From Mucilaginibacter sp. SJ (GTDB lineage Bacteria; Bacteroidota; Bacteroidia; Sphingobacteriales; Sphingobacteriaceae), in NCBI RefSeq assembly GCF_028993635.1, contig NZ_CP118631.1, positions 2,976,001 through 3,040,000 on the forward strand: DNA of 64,000 nt, written 5' to 3'. The number at the start of each line of letters is the position of its first letter. Position 1 is the first letter of the stretch. Position numbers and translations under genes: made by a program. Shown here piece by piece: positions 1 to 9,952 of the stretch. Below the pieces are notes generated by a model that saw only the letters and a program-made list of their open reading frames with translations, had not been told where the DNA came from and searched no databases.

Positions 1-1
1 C

Positions 2-1015
2 CGCCGCAAATGGCACGATTTTATCGAAATAAAAGGCGCGCGCGAAAACAACCTGAAACATGTCACCGCCAAATTTCCGTTAGGCGTGCTTACTGTTGTT
101 ACCGGCGTATCCGGCTCGGGCAAAACCAGTTTGGTAAAACGCATCCTTGCCCCGGCCGTTCAAAAGGCATTGGGCAATTATTCGGGCGAACAAACAGGCT
201 CATATGATGCCATTGATGGCGATTACAGCAAAATTGAACAGATTGAACTGGTTGACCAAAACCCAATAGGCCGTTCATCGCGCTCAAACCCGGTTACTTA
301 TGTTAAAGCCTGGGACGAGATCCGAAACCTGTACGCCGCTCAGCCGGCAGCAAAAGCTGCAGGGCTGAAACCTTCGGCGTTTTCATTTAACGTTGAAGGC
401 GGCCGTTGCGATGTTTGCCAGGGTGAAGGTGAGGTTAAGATAGAGATGCAGTTTATGGCAGATATCTTTCTTACCTGCGAAACCTGCGGGGGCCATCGTT
501 TTAAGCAGCATATTTTAGATATCCAATACAAAGAAAAAAACGTATCGGAGATCCTGAACATGACCATCGATGAGGCAGTTGAGTTTTTTGCCAAAGAGCC
601 AAAGATCATCGCCAAAATAAAACCGCTGGTTGATGTTGGTTTGGGATATGTTCAGTTGGGGCAGTCGTCAAATACCTTGTCAGGTGGCGAGGCACAGCGT
701 ATTAAGCTTGCATCGTTCCTGGTAAAAGGCAACAACACCAATAAAACGCTATTCATCTTTGACGAGCCTACCACCGGTTTGCACTTTGCTGATATTAAAA
801 AACTGCTGAAATCATTTGATGCCCTGCTTGATCATGGCAATACCATCATTGTTATTGAGCATAACATGGATGTGATCAAATGTGCAGACTGGGTTATCGA
901 TATTGGCCCGGAAGGCGGCGACCGCGGTGGTAAAGTAGTATTTGAAGGCGTTCCTGAAGACCTTCTAAAACAAAAAGACAGCTATACGGGCAAGTTTTTA
1001 AAAGAGCGGTTTTAA
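2..1015 (+). CDS. uvrA: Excinuclease ABC subunit UvrA, C-terminal part (5' truncated by window edge)
   Basis: ATPase subunit that recognises damage in UvrABC nucleotide excision repair in the cytoplasm. The frame is open from the window edge, so about 337 C-terminal residues of a roughly 940-residue family are present; the ATG at 86 is internal. Visible in order: the second ABC domain with Walker A GVSGSGKTS, a CxxC...CxxC zinc module (CDVC and CETC), the ABC signature LSGGEAQRIKL, Walker B LFIFDEPTTGLH and the His-loop IVIEHNMDV. The C-terminus is intact and is followed directly by a terminator-like hairpin at 1016-1051. Nothing suggests a paralogue rather than canonical UvrA, but the N-terminal half cannot be checked here. 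Confidence 0.95.
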   Translation, partial: RRKWHDFIEIKGARENNLKHVTAKFPLGVLTVVTGVSGSGKTSLVKRILAPAVQKALGNYSGEQTGSYDAIDGDYSKIEQIELVDQNPIGRSSRSNPVTYVKAWDEIRNLYAAQPAAKAAGLKPSAFSFNVEGGRCDVCQGEGEVKIEMQFMADIFLTCETCGGHRFKQHILDIQYKEKNVSEILNMTIDEAVEFFAKEPKIIAKIKPLVDVGLGYVQLGQSSNTLSGGEAQRIKLASFLVKGNNTNKTLFIFDEPTTGLHFADIKKLLKSFDALLDHGNTIIVIEHNMDVIKCADWVIDIGPEGGDRGGKVVFEGVPEDLLKQKDSYTGKFLKERF

Positions 1016-1051
1016 TTTAAAGTGCTCGTGTAATAAAACGGGCACTTTAAA
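1016..1051 (+). terminator. Probable intrinsic terminator of uvrA
   Basis: A perfect 10-bp inverted repeat (TTTAAAGTGC / GCACTTTAAA) separated by 16 nt starts right after the uvrA stop codon and is followed by an AT-rich tract. The remaining bases up to the next start at 1257 show nothing recognisable. Confidence 0.6.
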
Positions 1052-1256
1052 ATTTGCTTTATAAACATACTCCTACTTTAGGCCTTTCTCAACCAATGCC
1101 GGAATTGCCTTGAAAATCCCGGCCCAACTCTTTGAATATCAGCCTTGGTATTCCAAACGTGAATATTTATATTTACCTAAATCTTCCATACTTTTTTAAT
1201 CTGAAACATCCGTTTACAGCAATTAATTTTATTACTAATACCTAAATTTCATTATC

Positions 1257-1850
1257 ATGCCAGGTACAAAAGAATTTTATGATACTATCCGTGCGTCTGT
1301 ATTTAAAGGCCACATTTCACAAAGCCAGGTTGATGGCATCGAAGCAATTTTAAAAGCCGCAGCAGATGCCGGCGTTACCGATCAGCGTAAGGTAGCCTAC
1401 ATGTTAGGCACCGTTTACCATGAATGCGCAGGCACTATGCAGCCGATAAATGAATTTGGCAAAGGCAAAGGTCATCCCTATGGCGAAAAATTTAAAATGG
1501 GCGGGGGGCCTGGTCACCGTGTTCCTTATACAACGCCCGATCAGCTTTATTATGGCCGCGGTTTTGTACAATTAACCTGGTACGAGAACTATGACGCCAT
1601 GGGCAAGCATTTACACCTCGACCTGCTTAACCATCCCGAATTGGCGCTTCAACCTGATGTAGCTGCCAACATTATGATTGAAGGTATGACAAAAGGCATG
1701 TTTACCGGCGTTGGCTTAGGCAAATATTTTGACGCCACCCATGCCGACTGGATCAACGCCCGTCGTATTATTAACGGGAATGATCACGATGTGCTGATAG
1801 CAGGTTATGCCAAACATTTTTATAAGGGATTGACCGGTATTGATGCGTAA
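1257..1850 (+). CDS. Glycoside hydrolase family 19-like protein (chitinase/muramidase, COG3179 type)
   Basis: Predicted 197-aa hydrolase of the lysozyme superfamily that would cleave beta-1,4-linked amino-sugar polymers (chitin or peptidoglycan). The GH19 core is visible: the catalytic Glu in YHEC (about residue 56), the YGRGFVQLTWYENY segment (residues 99-112) forming the substrate-binding loop, and a C-terminal ARRIINGND stretch. No signal peptide or membrane segment is present, so it is either cytoplasmic or released by another route; such compact, signal-less proteins are typical of endolysin-like muramidases. No phage genes are adjacent. It is monocistronic, with hairpins before and after. 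The fold assignment is firm; the substrate is inferred. Confidence 0.8.
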   Translation: MPGTKEFYDTIRASVFKGHISQSQVDGIEAILKAAADAGVTDQRKVAYMLGTVYHECAGTMQPINEFGKGKGHPYGEKFKMGGGPGHRVPYTTPDQLYYGRGFVQLTWYENYDAMGKHLHLDLLNHPELALQPDVAANIMIEGMTKGMFTGVGLGKYFDATHADWINARRIINGNDHDVLIAGYAKHFYKGLTGIDA

Positions 1851-1858
1851 ATTGAGTA

Positions 1859-1893
1859 TGCGACTGTTTAGCTTTTAATTTCGAACAGTCGCA
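1859..1893 (+). terminator. Terminator-like hairpin after the GH19 gene
   Basis: A perfect 10-bp inverted repeat (TGCGACTGTT / AACAGTCGCA) with a 15-nt loop begins 8 nt after the stop codon and is followed by CAACTTTTAC. Confidence 0.6.
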
Positions 1894-1982
1894 CAACTTT
1901 TACTTTCGGCAATCAATCATCCCTGCGCAATAATCGACTAATAACCCACTCTGATATCGTGATATTTGATATATTAGCTTAA

Positions 1983-3623
1983 ATGAATAAGCTGATCACT
2001 TACCTTTTTGTATTATTCTCCATTCAGCTTTGTTCCTGCCATACGGATACTTCTCCCGATCAGCACAAAACCGTTTTTAATATCAATCTTGAAGAGGGCC
2101 TTACCTCGCTTGATCCGGCTTTTTGCCGCAACCATTATACTATTTGGATGGACAACCAGCTTTACAACGGTCTGGTCCAGATCAACGATAGTTTAAAAAC
2201 CATTCCCTGTATAGCCAAAAGCTGGGAAACATCAGCTGATGGTTTATTATATACCTTCCATCTGCGTAATGATGTATATTTTCATGACGACCCTCATTTT
2301 GCAAATGGTACAGGTCGAAAGGCAGTGGCCTCAGATTTTGCCTATAGTTTTAGTCGTTTGATCGATCCTAAAGTTGCTTCATCCGGCTCATGGATCTTCA
2401 GTGATAAGGTAAAGGACAAAAGCGCCTTCATGGCACCTAATGACAGTACTTTCCAAATCAGGCTTAAACAGCCTTTCGCTCCCTTTTTAAGCTTACTCAC
2501 GGCACAATATTGCTCCGTAGTACCCAAAGAAGTGGTTGAGTTTTACGGCAAGGACTTCAGGAGCCACCCGGTAGGCACCGGCCCTTTCAGGTTTAAATAC
2601 TGGAAAGAAGGCGAAGTACTGGTATTTTTAAAAAATGAGCATTACTGGGAAAAAGACGAAAAAGGCAACCGCCTCCCCTACCTGGATGCCATCCGTTCTA
2701 CCTTTATTGCTGATAAGCAGACTTCGTTTCTGGAGTTTGTAAAAAAGAATATCGATTTTTTGAATGATATCGACGGCAGCTATCGCGATGATATCCTCAC
2801 TAAAGCAGGCAAGGTAACGCAAAAATATAAGGGCAAGTTTATACTCAATACCGCTCCTTACCTGAACACCATTTACCTGGGTATGCTGGTGGATACCACT
2901 TTACCTATTGTAAAAAAATCCCCTTTAAAAATACTTAAGATCAGGCAGGCCATCAACTACGCCATCGACCGCGAAAAGATGATCAAATACCTCCGCAACA
3001 GTATGGGTACACCGGGCTACGGAGGTTTTGTGCCCGAAGGCATGCCCGGCTTTAACGGCACAGGGATAAAAGGATATACCTACGATCCCGAAAAAGCACG
3101 TTGCCTGCTTCGCGATGCCGGTTACCCCAATGGTAAAAACATGCCCGAAATTACCCTGGCTACCACCGTTGGTTACCGCAGTTTAATTGAGTATGTACAA
3201 GGCCAATTGGAACGCATTGGTATAAAAACAAATGTAGAGATAACCCAGGGCGCCAGCCTGCGCGAACTGATCTCAAAAAACGGCATCAACTTTTTTTATG
3301 GTTCGTGGATAGCCGATTATCCCGATGCCGAAAACTACCTTTCAGTTTTTTATTCCAAAAACAAAATCCCTTTCGGCCCAAATTATACCGGGTTTAACAA
3401 TAAAAAGTTCGATGAGCTTTTTGAGCAAACCTACCAGGTAAAAGATGACGAAAAACGCTTTGCCATCTACCGCCAGATGGATAACCTCATGATGGAGCAA
3501 TCGCCGGTTGTGGTATTATACTATGATAAACTGGTAAACCTTTATCAAAACAACATTAGCGGTTATAGCCTTAACGGGCAAAATTTATTGGTGCTTAAGA
3601 GGGTTGTAAAGAGGTCCTTTTAG
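1983..3623 (+). CDS. ABC transporter substrate-binding lipoprotein, family 5 (oligopeptide/DppA-OppA type)
   Basis: A 546-aa extracytoplasmic solute-binding protein of the SBP_bac_5 family, which captures peptides or related solutes for an ABC importer. The N-terminus is a lipoprotein signal with a lipobox ending LCSC (Cys19). Family landmarks follow: LTSLDPAF near the start of the mature protein, the YNGLV and SWETSADGLLYTFHLRNDVYFHD segments, and the central HPVGTGPFRFKYWKEGE motif. No permease or ATPase gene is nearby, so it must pair with components encoded elsewhere, or act as an orphan receptor. The ligand cannot be read from the sequence. Confidence 0.85.
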   Translation: MNKLITYLFVLFSIQLCSCHTDTSPDQHKTVFNINLEEGLTSLDPAFCRNHYTIWMDNQLYNGLVQINDSLKTIPCIAKSWETSADGLLYTFHLRNDVYFHDDPHFANGTGRKAVASDFAYSFSRLIDPKVASSGSWIFSDKVKDKSAFMAPNDSTFQIRLKQPFAPFLSLLTAQYCSVVPKEVVEFYGKDFRSHPVGTGPFRFKYWKEGEVLVFLKNEHYWEKDEKGNRLPYLDAIRSTFIADKQTSFLEFVKKNIDFLNDIDGSYRDDILTKAGKVTQKYKGKFILNTAPYLNTIYLGMLVDTTLPIVKKSPLKILKIRQAINYAIDREKMIKYLRNSMGTPGYGGFVPEGMPGFNGTGIKGYTYDPEKARCLLRDAGYPNGKNMPEITLATTVGYRSLIEYVQGQLERIGIKTNVEITQGASLRELISKNGINFFYGSWIADYPDAENYLSVFYSKNKIPFGPNYTGFNNKKFDELFEQTYQVKDDEKRFAIYRQMDNLMMEQSPVVVLYYDKLVNLYQNNISGYSLNGQNLLVLKRVVKRSF

Positions 3624-3720
3624 AGATTCGAGGTTGGAGGTCAGAGATTAGTTGTACTTGGTTCGTCGCTACTTCTAATCACCTGACAAATTTCAAAACC
3701 TTGCAAAACCTATTACACAA

Positions 3721-3758
3721 AAAAAATCCCGGAGGGAAAACCTACCGGGATCTCTTTT
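3721..3758. terminator. Bidirectional terminator between the SBP gene and sucB
   Basis: The inverted repeat ATCCCGG / CCGGGAT (3726-3732 and 3745-3751) is flanked by an A-tract on the left and TCTCTTTT on the right, so it can end transcription of both convergent genes. Confidence 0.75.
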
Positions 3759-3775
3759 ATAAAGTTTTTGCAGGG

Positions 3776-5338
3776 TTATACACCTAACAACAACCTTGCA
3801 GGATCTTCAAGCAATTGCTTAACCCTTACCAGGAAGCTTACCGATTCACGACCGTCGATGATGCGGTGATCATATGACAGGGCAAGGTACATCATCGGGC
3901 GGATCACAACCTGTCCGTTTACTGCTACCGGGCGCTCAATGATATTATGCATACCCAAAATGGCCGATTGAGGCGCATTAATGATCGGCGTCGATAACAT
4001 CGAACCAAACACACCACCATTGGTAATGGTAAATGTGCCGCCGGTCATTTCAGGGATGGTCAGTTTATTTTCGCGGGCTTTACCGGCAAGTACCACAATG
4101 GCTTTCTCAATTTCGGCAAGGCTCATGCTATCAGCATTGCGGATAACCGGAACAACCAAACCCTTAGGGGCAGAAACAGCGATGGAGATATCAGCAAAAT
4201 TGCTATACACAATTTCTTCTCCTTCAATACGAGCGCCAACGGCCGGCCAATCTTTCAAAGCTTCAGTAACAGCTTTGGTGAAGAACGACATGAAACCTAA
4301 GCCCACACCATGTTTCTCTTTGAATTTATCTTTGTATTTACCGCGTAATTCCATGATCGGCTGCATATCAACCTCGTTAAAGGTGGTAAGCATTGCCGTT
4401 TCATTTTTAACCGATACTAAACGTTTAGCAACGGTTTTACGCAGTGAGGTCATTTTCTCGCGTTTTTCGTCCCTGGCGCCACCTGTAGAAGTTGCAACCG
4501 GAGCGGTAGCAGCAGGCTGAGCAGCCGAAGCAGTTGGTTTAGCTACCGGAGCTTGCGCGCCAAGGGCATCACCTTTAGTGATACGGCCGTCAACACCTGA
4601 ACCTGATACTGATTTTGGATCAACACCTTTTTCGGCTAATATTTTGGCGGCAGCCGGTGATGGCGTACCTGATGCATAAGTTTTAGCACTTTCGGCAGCT
4701 GCACCACCACGTGGCGATTCATCGGCAGCGTTCACTACAGCCGGGGTTACCGGGGTAACTGCAGGTTGTGAAGCGCCTGCACCTTCAATAGTACAAACTA
4801 CGGTACCAATAGCTAACACATCGCCTTCTTTAGCGATTGTTTTTAATGTACCTGCTTTTTCGGCGGTAAGTTCAAAAGTAGCTTTATCTGATTCCAGTTC
4901 AGCAACGGCTTCATCCATAGCAACAGCGTCGCCGTCTTTCTTAATCCAGCGGGATAAAGTAACCTCGGTGATAGATTCACCTACCGGCGGCACTTTAATT
5001 TCAACAGATGCTGCAGCCGGAGCGGCAGCAACAGGGGCCGGAGCAGGACCGTTCGCTACCACTTCTGGCTGTGGTTGTGCCGCGGGAGCAGCAGCTTCAG
5101 CGCCTCCGTCTTCAATATTGGCAACAACAGCGCCAATTGATAGCACATCGCCTTCATTGGCAACGATTTTTAAAGTACCGGCTTTTTCGGCAGTAAGCTC
5201 AAAAGTAGCCTTGTCTGACTCAAGTTCGGCAATAACCTCGTCCATTTCAACGTGGTCGCCGTCTTTCTTTTTCCAGCTCGAAAGGGTTACTTCAGTAATT
5301 GATTCGCCTACGGTAGGCACCTTAATCGCTAAGCTCAT
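3776..5338 (-). CDS. sucB: 2-oxoglutarate dehydrogenase E2, dihydrolipoyllysine succinyltransferase, with two lipoyl domains
   Basis: E2 core of the 2-oxoglutarate dehydrogenase complex (TCA cycle), transferring the succinyl group from E1 to CoA. Domains over 520 residues: lipoyl domain 1 (2-77, lipoyl Lys43 in DKA), Ala/Pro linker, lipoyl domain 2 (112-187, Lys152 in DKA), a second linker, a peripheral-subunit-binding domain (about 225-260, [13 protein letters not shown]...GRITKGD), and the catalytic domain ending with SYDHRIIDG (His491, Asp495). The two lipoyl domains are almost identical, suggesting a recent internal duplication; many SucB proteins have one. It lies 63 nt downstream of sucA on the same strand, consistent with co-transcription. 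E3 is not in this window. Confidence 0.95.
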   Translation of the reverse strand: MSLAIKVPTVGESITEVTLSSWKKKDGDHVEMDEVIAELESDKATFELTAEKAGTLKIVANEGDVLSIGAVVANIEDGGAEAAAPAAQPQPEVVANGPAPAPVAAAPAAASVEIKVPPVGESITEVTLSRWIKKDGDAVAMDEAVAELESDKATFELTAEKAGTLKTIAKEGDVLAIGTVVCTIEGAGASQPAVTPVTPAVVNAADESPRGGAAAESAKTYASGTPSPAAAKILAEKGVDPKSVSGSGVDGRITKGDALGAQAPVAKPTASAAQPAATAPVATSTGGARDEKREKMTSLRKTVAKRLVSVKNETAMLTTFNEVDMQPIMELRGKYKDKFKEKHGVGLGFMSFFTKAVTEALKDWPAVGARIEGEEIVYSNFADISIAVSAPKGLVVPVIRNADSMSLAEIEKAIVVLAGKARENKLTIPEMTGGTFTITNGGVFGSMLSTPIINAPQSAILGMHNIIERPVAVNGQVVIRPMMYLALSYDHRIIDGRESVSFLVRVKQLLEDPARLLLGV

Positions 5339-5401
5339 ATTGTAGTATTGTAGATTTTATATTTTTTTTAATGGACTATATCAGGATACTTAATTGACGG
5401 A

Positions 5402-8218
5402 TCAATCAGCACCGGCATCAGCCATTTTCTTTGTTGTTTTTTTAACAGCTTCTTTAACCGCTTTACCGGCAGGAGCCTCGAAAGCTTTTGAAACTATGTA
5501 TAACTGCTGGGCGGCGTGCTGCTTGGCAAAACCGGTTGCAGTACTGCTGCCTTCTATCCTCGAAATAACGCTCAAATTAATCAGCTTATCGTTGTGGAAC
5601 TTACGGCAAATGTAAGGCCATGCACCCATATTTTCAGGCTCTTCCTGTACCCATATAAACTCGGCCTTTTCATATTTGGCTTTAATTTTCAGGATTTGGG
5701 TAACCGGAGTAGGATAAAGCTGCTCTACGCGTACAATAGCTACATCCTTACGGTTATCAGCCTGTTGTTTGTCGAGTAGGTCATAGTAAACCTTACCTGT
5801 ACATAACAGTACACGTTTTACCTTTTTAGGATCAGCGTAAGTATCATCTATCAATTCGTGGAACTTACCGCTGGTAAAATCTTCGATCGGCGATACACAT
5901 TTAGGACTGCGCAACAAGCTTTTTGGAGTAAAGATGATCAATGGCTTGCGGAAGTCACGGTGCATCTGACGCCTTAAGATATGGAAGAAGTTGGCAGGAG
6001 TAGTACAATTAGCTACCTGGATATTATCATCGGCACAAAGCTCCATAAAACGTTCAACGCGTGCAGATGAGTGCTCAGGGCCCTGGCCTTCATAACCGTG
6101 AGGCAGCAACATTACCAAACCATTACCACGCTGCCATTTAGTTTCGGCGCTGGCGATGTACTGATCAACAATGATCTGCGCACCATTAAAGAAGTCACCA
6201 AACTGGGCTTCCCAAATGGTTAAAGCAGTTGGGTTTGCAAGCGCATAACCGTATTCAAAACCTAAAACACCATACTCAGATAATAAAGAGTTATAGATGC
6301 TCAGTTTAGCTTCGGGGTTAATGGATGCAAGCGGTGTAAATTCATCTTCCGAATCAACCAGCGTCAATACCGCATGGCGATGCGAGAAAGTACCACGTTT
6401 TACGTCTTCACCACTTAACCTGATCGGGTAGCCTTCTTTTAACAAAGTCCCATAAGCAAGCAATTCGCCCATGGCCCAGTCAAACACTTTGGTTTTGTTT
6501 ACCATAGCGCTGCGGTCTTCAAACAGTTTCTCAATTTTCTTGAAGAACTCTTTGTTTGGTGGTAAAACGGTGATCTTATTACCAATCTCTAATATAGTTT
6601 CTTCGGCTACTGACGTATCAATAGCTTTTACAAGTTCTTTATGGCTTGCCAGGTGTAAACCGCTCCAGGCACCTTCAAACATGGCAATGGTATCAGTAAA
6701 CCTTTCTTCTGATTTTACTTCGTCCAGCTTTTGCTGTAACTCATCTTTGAAGGTTTTTTCGATAGATTTCAAGAATTCAGCATCTATGCTACCTTCATCT
6801 ATGAGTTTCTGATTGTAAATCTTTAACGGATTAGGGTGCGCATCGATAGCTTTGTATAACAGCGGCTGGGTGAATTTAGGCTCATCAGCTTCGTTATGGC
6901 CATAACGGCGATAGCAAAGGATATCGATAAATACATCCTCATTAAAGATCTGCCTGTATTCCATAGCCAGGTTTACCACGTACGCCAGAGCCTCAACATC
7001 ATCACCGTTTACGTGAAAAACCGGCGAAAGCACAGTTTTGGCAACGTCGGTACAATAGGTACTTGAACGGGCGTCTTTATAGTTGGTGGTAAAACCTATC
7101 TGGTTGTTGATAACCAGGTGAATGGTGCCGCCTGTGCGGTAGCCATCCAGCTTTTCCATTTGTAAAACTTCATATACTATACCCTGACCGGCAATTGAAG
7201 CGTCGCCATGGATCAGGATCGGAGCGATCTTTGAATGATCGCCGCCATATTTAAAGTCGATTTTTGAACGGGTAATACCTTCTACAACCGGGTCAACAGC
7301 TTCCAGGTGCGATGGGTTAGGACAAAGGCTCAGGTGAACTTTTTTTCCGTTTTTGGTAAGCACGTCGGTTGAAAAACCTAAGTGGTATTTCACGTCACCA
7401 CCAAAAGGCGATTCAGAATCGTAGTTTTTACCTTCAAACTCAGAGAATACCTCTTTATAGGTTTTCTCCATGATGTTGGTTAACACGTTCAAACGCCCGC
7501 GGTGCGCCATACCGATGATAAACTCCTCGATACCCAGATCGGCGCCTTTTTTTATTACCGAGTCCATGGATGGGATCAGCGCCTCGGCTCCTTCCAGTGA
7601 AAAACGTTTTTGGCCAAGGAATTTAGTGCCTAAAAAGTTTTCGAAAGTTACAGCCTCATTCAGCTTGTTAAGCATTTCCTTCTTTTCATCAAGGGTGAAA
7701 GAAGGAGCATTGCGACGGCTTTCCATCCGCTCTTCAAACCATTTTATTTTAATGGGATTGCGGATGTATTTATATTCCGTACCTATTGAACGGCAGTAAG
7801 TATCTTCAAGCAGTTGGCGGATATCGCGCAATTTGGCGGCACCTAAACCAACTTCAACACCGGCGTTAAAAACGGTATCAAGGTCAGCTTCGCTCAAACC
7901 AAAAGTTTCAAGCTCCTTGCCAGGGTAATAATGGCGGCGTTCGCGAACGGGGTTTGTTTTTGCAAACAAATGCCCGCGCGAGCGGTAACCATCTATCATG
8001 TTTAATACGTTAATTTCCTTTAAAAAATGTTCAGGAGTAGCTTCACCAACGACAGCAGGTGCAATTGCTCCGGCAGCATCGGTATCTTTACCAAAATCAA
8101 ATCCTTCAAAGAATTTTTGCCATCCAAAATCAACCGATTCCGGTTCCTGTTTGTATTGTTCGTATAGGGAAGATATGTAGGCAGCGTTTCCGCTATTTAT
8201 ATAATTGAGACGATCCAT
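5402..8218 (-). CDS. sucA: 2-oxoglutarate dehydrogenase E1 component
   Basis: Thiamine-diphosphate-dependent decarboxylase of the 2-oxoglutarate dehydrogenase complex. The N-terminus carries the short YINSGNAAYISSLYEQYKQ-type segment that contacts E2 in this family, then FEGFDFG. Further landmarks are GMAHRGRLNVL, HGDASIAGQGIVYE, the ThDP/Mg region VNGDDVEAL...DILCYRRYGHNEADEP, and the C-terminal LLPHGYEGQGPEHSSARVER. The frame opens at 8245, but the ATG at 8218 (MDRLNYINS) fits the family N-terminus and gives 938 aa. It is the first gene of the sucA-sucB unit. A short Lys/Ala-rich tail ends the protein. Confidence 0.95.
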   Translation of the reverse strand: MDRLNYINSGNAAYISSLYEQYKQEPESVDFGWQKFFEGFDFGKDTDAAGAIAPAVVGEATPEHFLKEINVLNMIDGYRSRGHLFAKTNPVRERRHYYPGKELETFGLSEADLDTVFNAGVEVGLGAAKLRDIRQLLEDTYCRSIGTEYKYIRNPIKIKWFEERMESRRNAPSFTLDEKKEMLNKLNEAVTFENFLGTKFLGQKRFSLEGAEALIPSMDSVIKKGADLGIEEFIIGMAHRGRLNVLTNIMEKTYKEVFSEFEGKNYDSESPFGGDVKYHLGFSTDVLTKNGKKVHLSLCPNPSHLEAVDPVVEGITRSKIDFKYGGDHSKIAPILIHGDASIAGQGIVYEVLQMEKLDGYRTGGTIHLVINNQIGFTTNYKDARSSTYCTDVAKTVLSPVFHVNGDDVEALAYVVNLAMEYRQIFNEDVFIDILCYRRYGHNEADEPKFTQPLLYKAIDAHPNPLKIYNQKLIDEGSIDAEFLKSIEKTFKDELQQKLDEVKSEERFTDTIAMFEGAWSGLHLASHKELVKAIDTSVAEETILEIGNKITVLPPNKEFFKKIEKLFEDRSAMVNKTKVFDWAMGELLAYGTLLKEGYPIRLSGEDVKRGTFSHRHAVLTLVDSEDEFTPLASINPEAKLSIYNSLLSEYGVLGFEYGYALANPTALTIWEAQFGDFFNGAQIIVDQYIASAETKWQRGNGLVMLLPHGYEGQGPEHSSARVERFMELCADDNIQVANCTTPANFFHILRRQMHRDFRKPLIIFTPKSLLRSPKCVSPIEDFTSGKFHELIDDTYADPKKVKRVLLCTGKVYYDLLDKQQADNRKDVAIVRVEQLYPTPVTQILKIKAKYEKAEFIWVQEEPENMGAWPYICRKFHNDKLINLSVISRIEGSSTATGFAKQHAAQQLYIVSKAFEAPAGKAVKEAVKKTTKKMADAGAD

Positions 8219-8390
8219 GTGAAACTGATCTTTAAAACGGTACAAAAGTAATGATATACCGCTATATACTTCATAATTAATTGTAAAGAAATTTAGCCAT
8301 TATTAGGCTTATTTTACCCATTGGGGTGAAAACTCAAATTATGGCGTGTTGTTTTGAAACGGATATAAAATATTTTGATACAGATAATAT

Positions 8391-9692
8391 TTAAGTCCTA
8401 ACCAAATCCCCGGCTTCATCTATGGATGATGGCTGCCAGGTATTCACAAAATCGGTTTTGGCTTCAAGCTCTTTGGGCAGCTTGGTAACTATAGCGTATT
8501 TGCTTTCCTTAGCATCGTTAACACCGGCAATAAAGGCCCAGTTGCCCCAATTGCTCGCCGGCGAATAATCAATAAGCTTTTCTTCAAAATAAGCAGCCCC
8601 CTGTACCCAGTCGGCTTTGAGGGTATTTACCAAATAGCCCGCTACTACCTGCCGGTTTTGATTACTGATATAGCCCGTAGCATTAAGTTCATGCATTGCT
8701 GCATCAATAAGGGGAACTCCTGTTTCACCGTTTTTCCATTTTTGGAGCAACAGGTCGGCGTCCGGTGCAAGGTCAGTGCCCTGAGCTTCGTCTTTAGCTT
8801 TGATAAATTTTTGGCCATGTTTTTTAAACATAAACCTGAAGTAATCGCGCCAAAGCAATTCAAGCTTTAACAGGCTGCTATTACTGCCATACTTCTGAAT
8901 TTCCCAGTAAACCTGCCTCGGCGAGATACATCCTATCGAAATCCATGGAGAAAGTTTTGAAGAGCAATCAGAACCGTTACGGCCATTTTTTTGTTTCAGC
9001 AACTGGTCTGCATTGGCAAAACACTTATGCATTTGCACCAAAGCCGCTGTTTCGCCCCCCTGAAAATATTCGGTAGCGCGCATATCGTCAACAGGCTCGT
9101 TTAAACCTAATTGTTGCAAGGTTGGTAATTCGCCGGCATCGGTAATTTCCGGAACGCTGATATGATCGGGTTTGGGTACGCATGGGCGAACATTACTGTC
9201 ACGTTCCACCTTCTTTTTAAAAACCGCGAAACTATCCGGGATATCCTTTATCGGGAAAGGAAGATCTTCCTTATGATACATGGTATGACCGATGAAATGC
9301 TTGAGGTTAAGCCTCATTTTCCATAGGGCGGTTTCAACCTGCTCGGAGATATTTGTTTCTTCGTAAGCTACTTCACGGTGATGGTAAACTTCATTTACCT
9401 GGTATTCCTGGGCAAGCTGGGGGATCACATCGGCAGGATTACCGATGCGGATGATCAATTCGGCACCAAAATCCTGTAAATTTTTGCGGAGATCGGCAAC
9501 GGCCTCTAAAAGGAACCTCGCCCTGAAATCCCCTGTTTTTGAAGCGCCGCTTTCGGTATGCTGAAAATAATAAGGATCAAAACAATAAACCGGCAGTATT
9601 TTATCAGCCTTGCGTACAGCTTCTAACAAAATTTCGTTATCATTTATGCGCAAGTCATTTCTAAACCAAACCAGAATAGTTCTATCACTCAT
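8391..9692 (-). CDS. Cryptochrome/photolyase family protein, DASH type
   Basis: A 433-aa FAD flavoprotein of the cryptochrome/photolyase superfamily. DASH members repair cyclobutane pyrimidine dimers, mainly in single-stranded DNA, and may signal blue light. The N-terminal alpha/beta antenna domain starts WFRNDLRINDNEILLEA and has KTGDFRARFLLEAVADL, close to the Cry-DASH pattern. The C-terminal FAD domain shows LLWRDYFRFM, the TGVPLIDAAMHELNATGYISN helix and SNWGNWAFIAGVND, matching the DASH motif region. The ATG at 9692 is preferred over the upstream in-frame ATG at 9743, because MSDRTILVWFRNDLR is the family start. It is monocistronic. DASH versus CPD class I is likely but not certain. Confidence 0.85.
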   Translation of the reverse strand: MSDRTILVWFRNDLRINDNEILLEAVRKADKILPVYCFDPYYFQHTESGASKTGDFRARFLLEAVADLRKNLQDFGAELIIRIGNPADVIPQLAQEYQVNEVYHHREVAYEETNISEQVETALWKMRLNLKHFIGHTMYHKEDLPFPIKDIPDSFAVFKKKVERDSNVRPCVPKPDHISVPEITDAGELPTLQQLGLNEPVDDMRATEYFQGGETAALVQMHKCFANADQLLKQKNGRNGSDCSSKLSPWISIGCISPRQVYWEIQKYGSNSSLLKLELLWRDYFRFMFKKHGQKFIKAKDEAQGTDLAPDADLLLQKWKNGETGVPLIDAAMHELNATGYISNQNRQVVAGYLVNTLKADWVQGAAYFEEKLIDYSPASNWGNWAFIAGVNDAKESKYAIVTKLPKELEAKTDFVNTWQPSSIDEAGDLVRT

Positions 9693-9952
9693 AGTTAAAC
9701 GGGGGTTAACTGAATAATAATAATGCAGTATGCAAATTTGCAATTTATTTGCGCTTCATGCACATTTTACCGCAAGATTATGACATCACCCAAACATTCA
9801 ATTATTTTATTAAACTAAGTAAAATGCTTTAGCTATATAAAATAATTACACCTACAGCGGGATCAGCGTGTAAATATACGTAAATACAGGCAATTAAGTT
9901 ATATACCGTGCCCGGGCGGCTATCCCCTGTCAACCATTAAACTATGGCAGCT

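Noticed and set aside
1257..1850. Prophage remnant, suggested by the endolysin-like GH19 gene
   Set aside because: No holin, structural, integrase or att-like sequences nearby; a standalone muramidase or chitinase is enough.
3981..4520. 179-aa plus-strand ORF opposite sucB
   Set aside because: It lies entirely inside the well-supported sucB gene on the other strand and shows no domain; shadow ORF.
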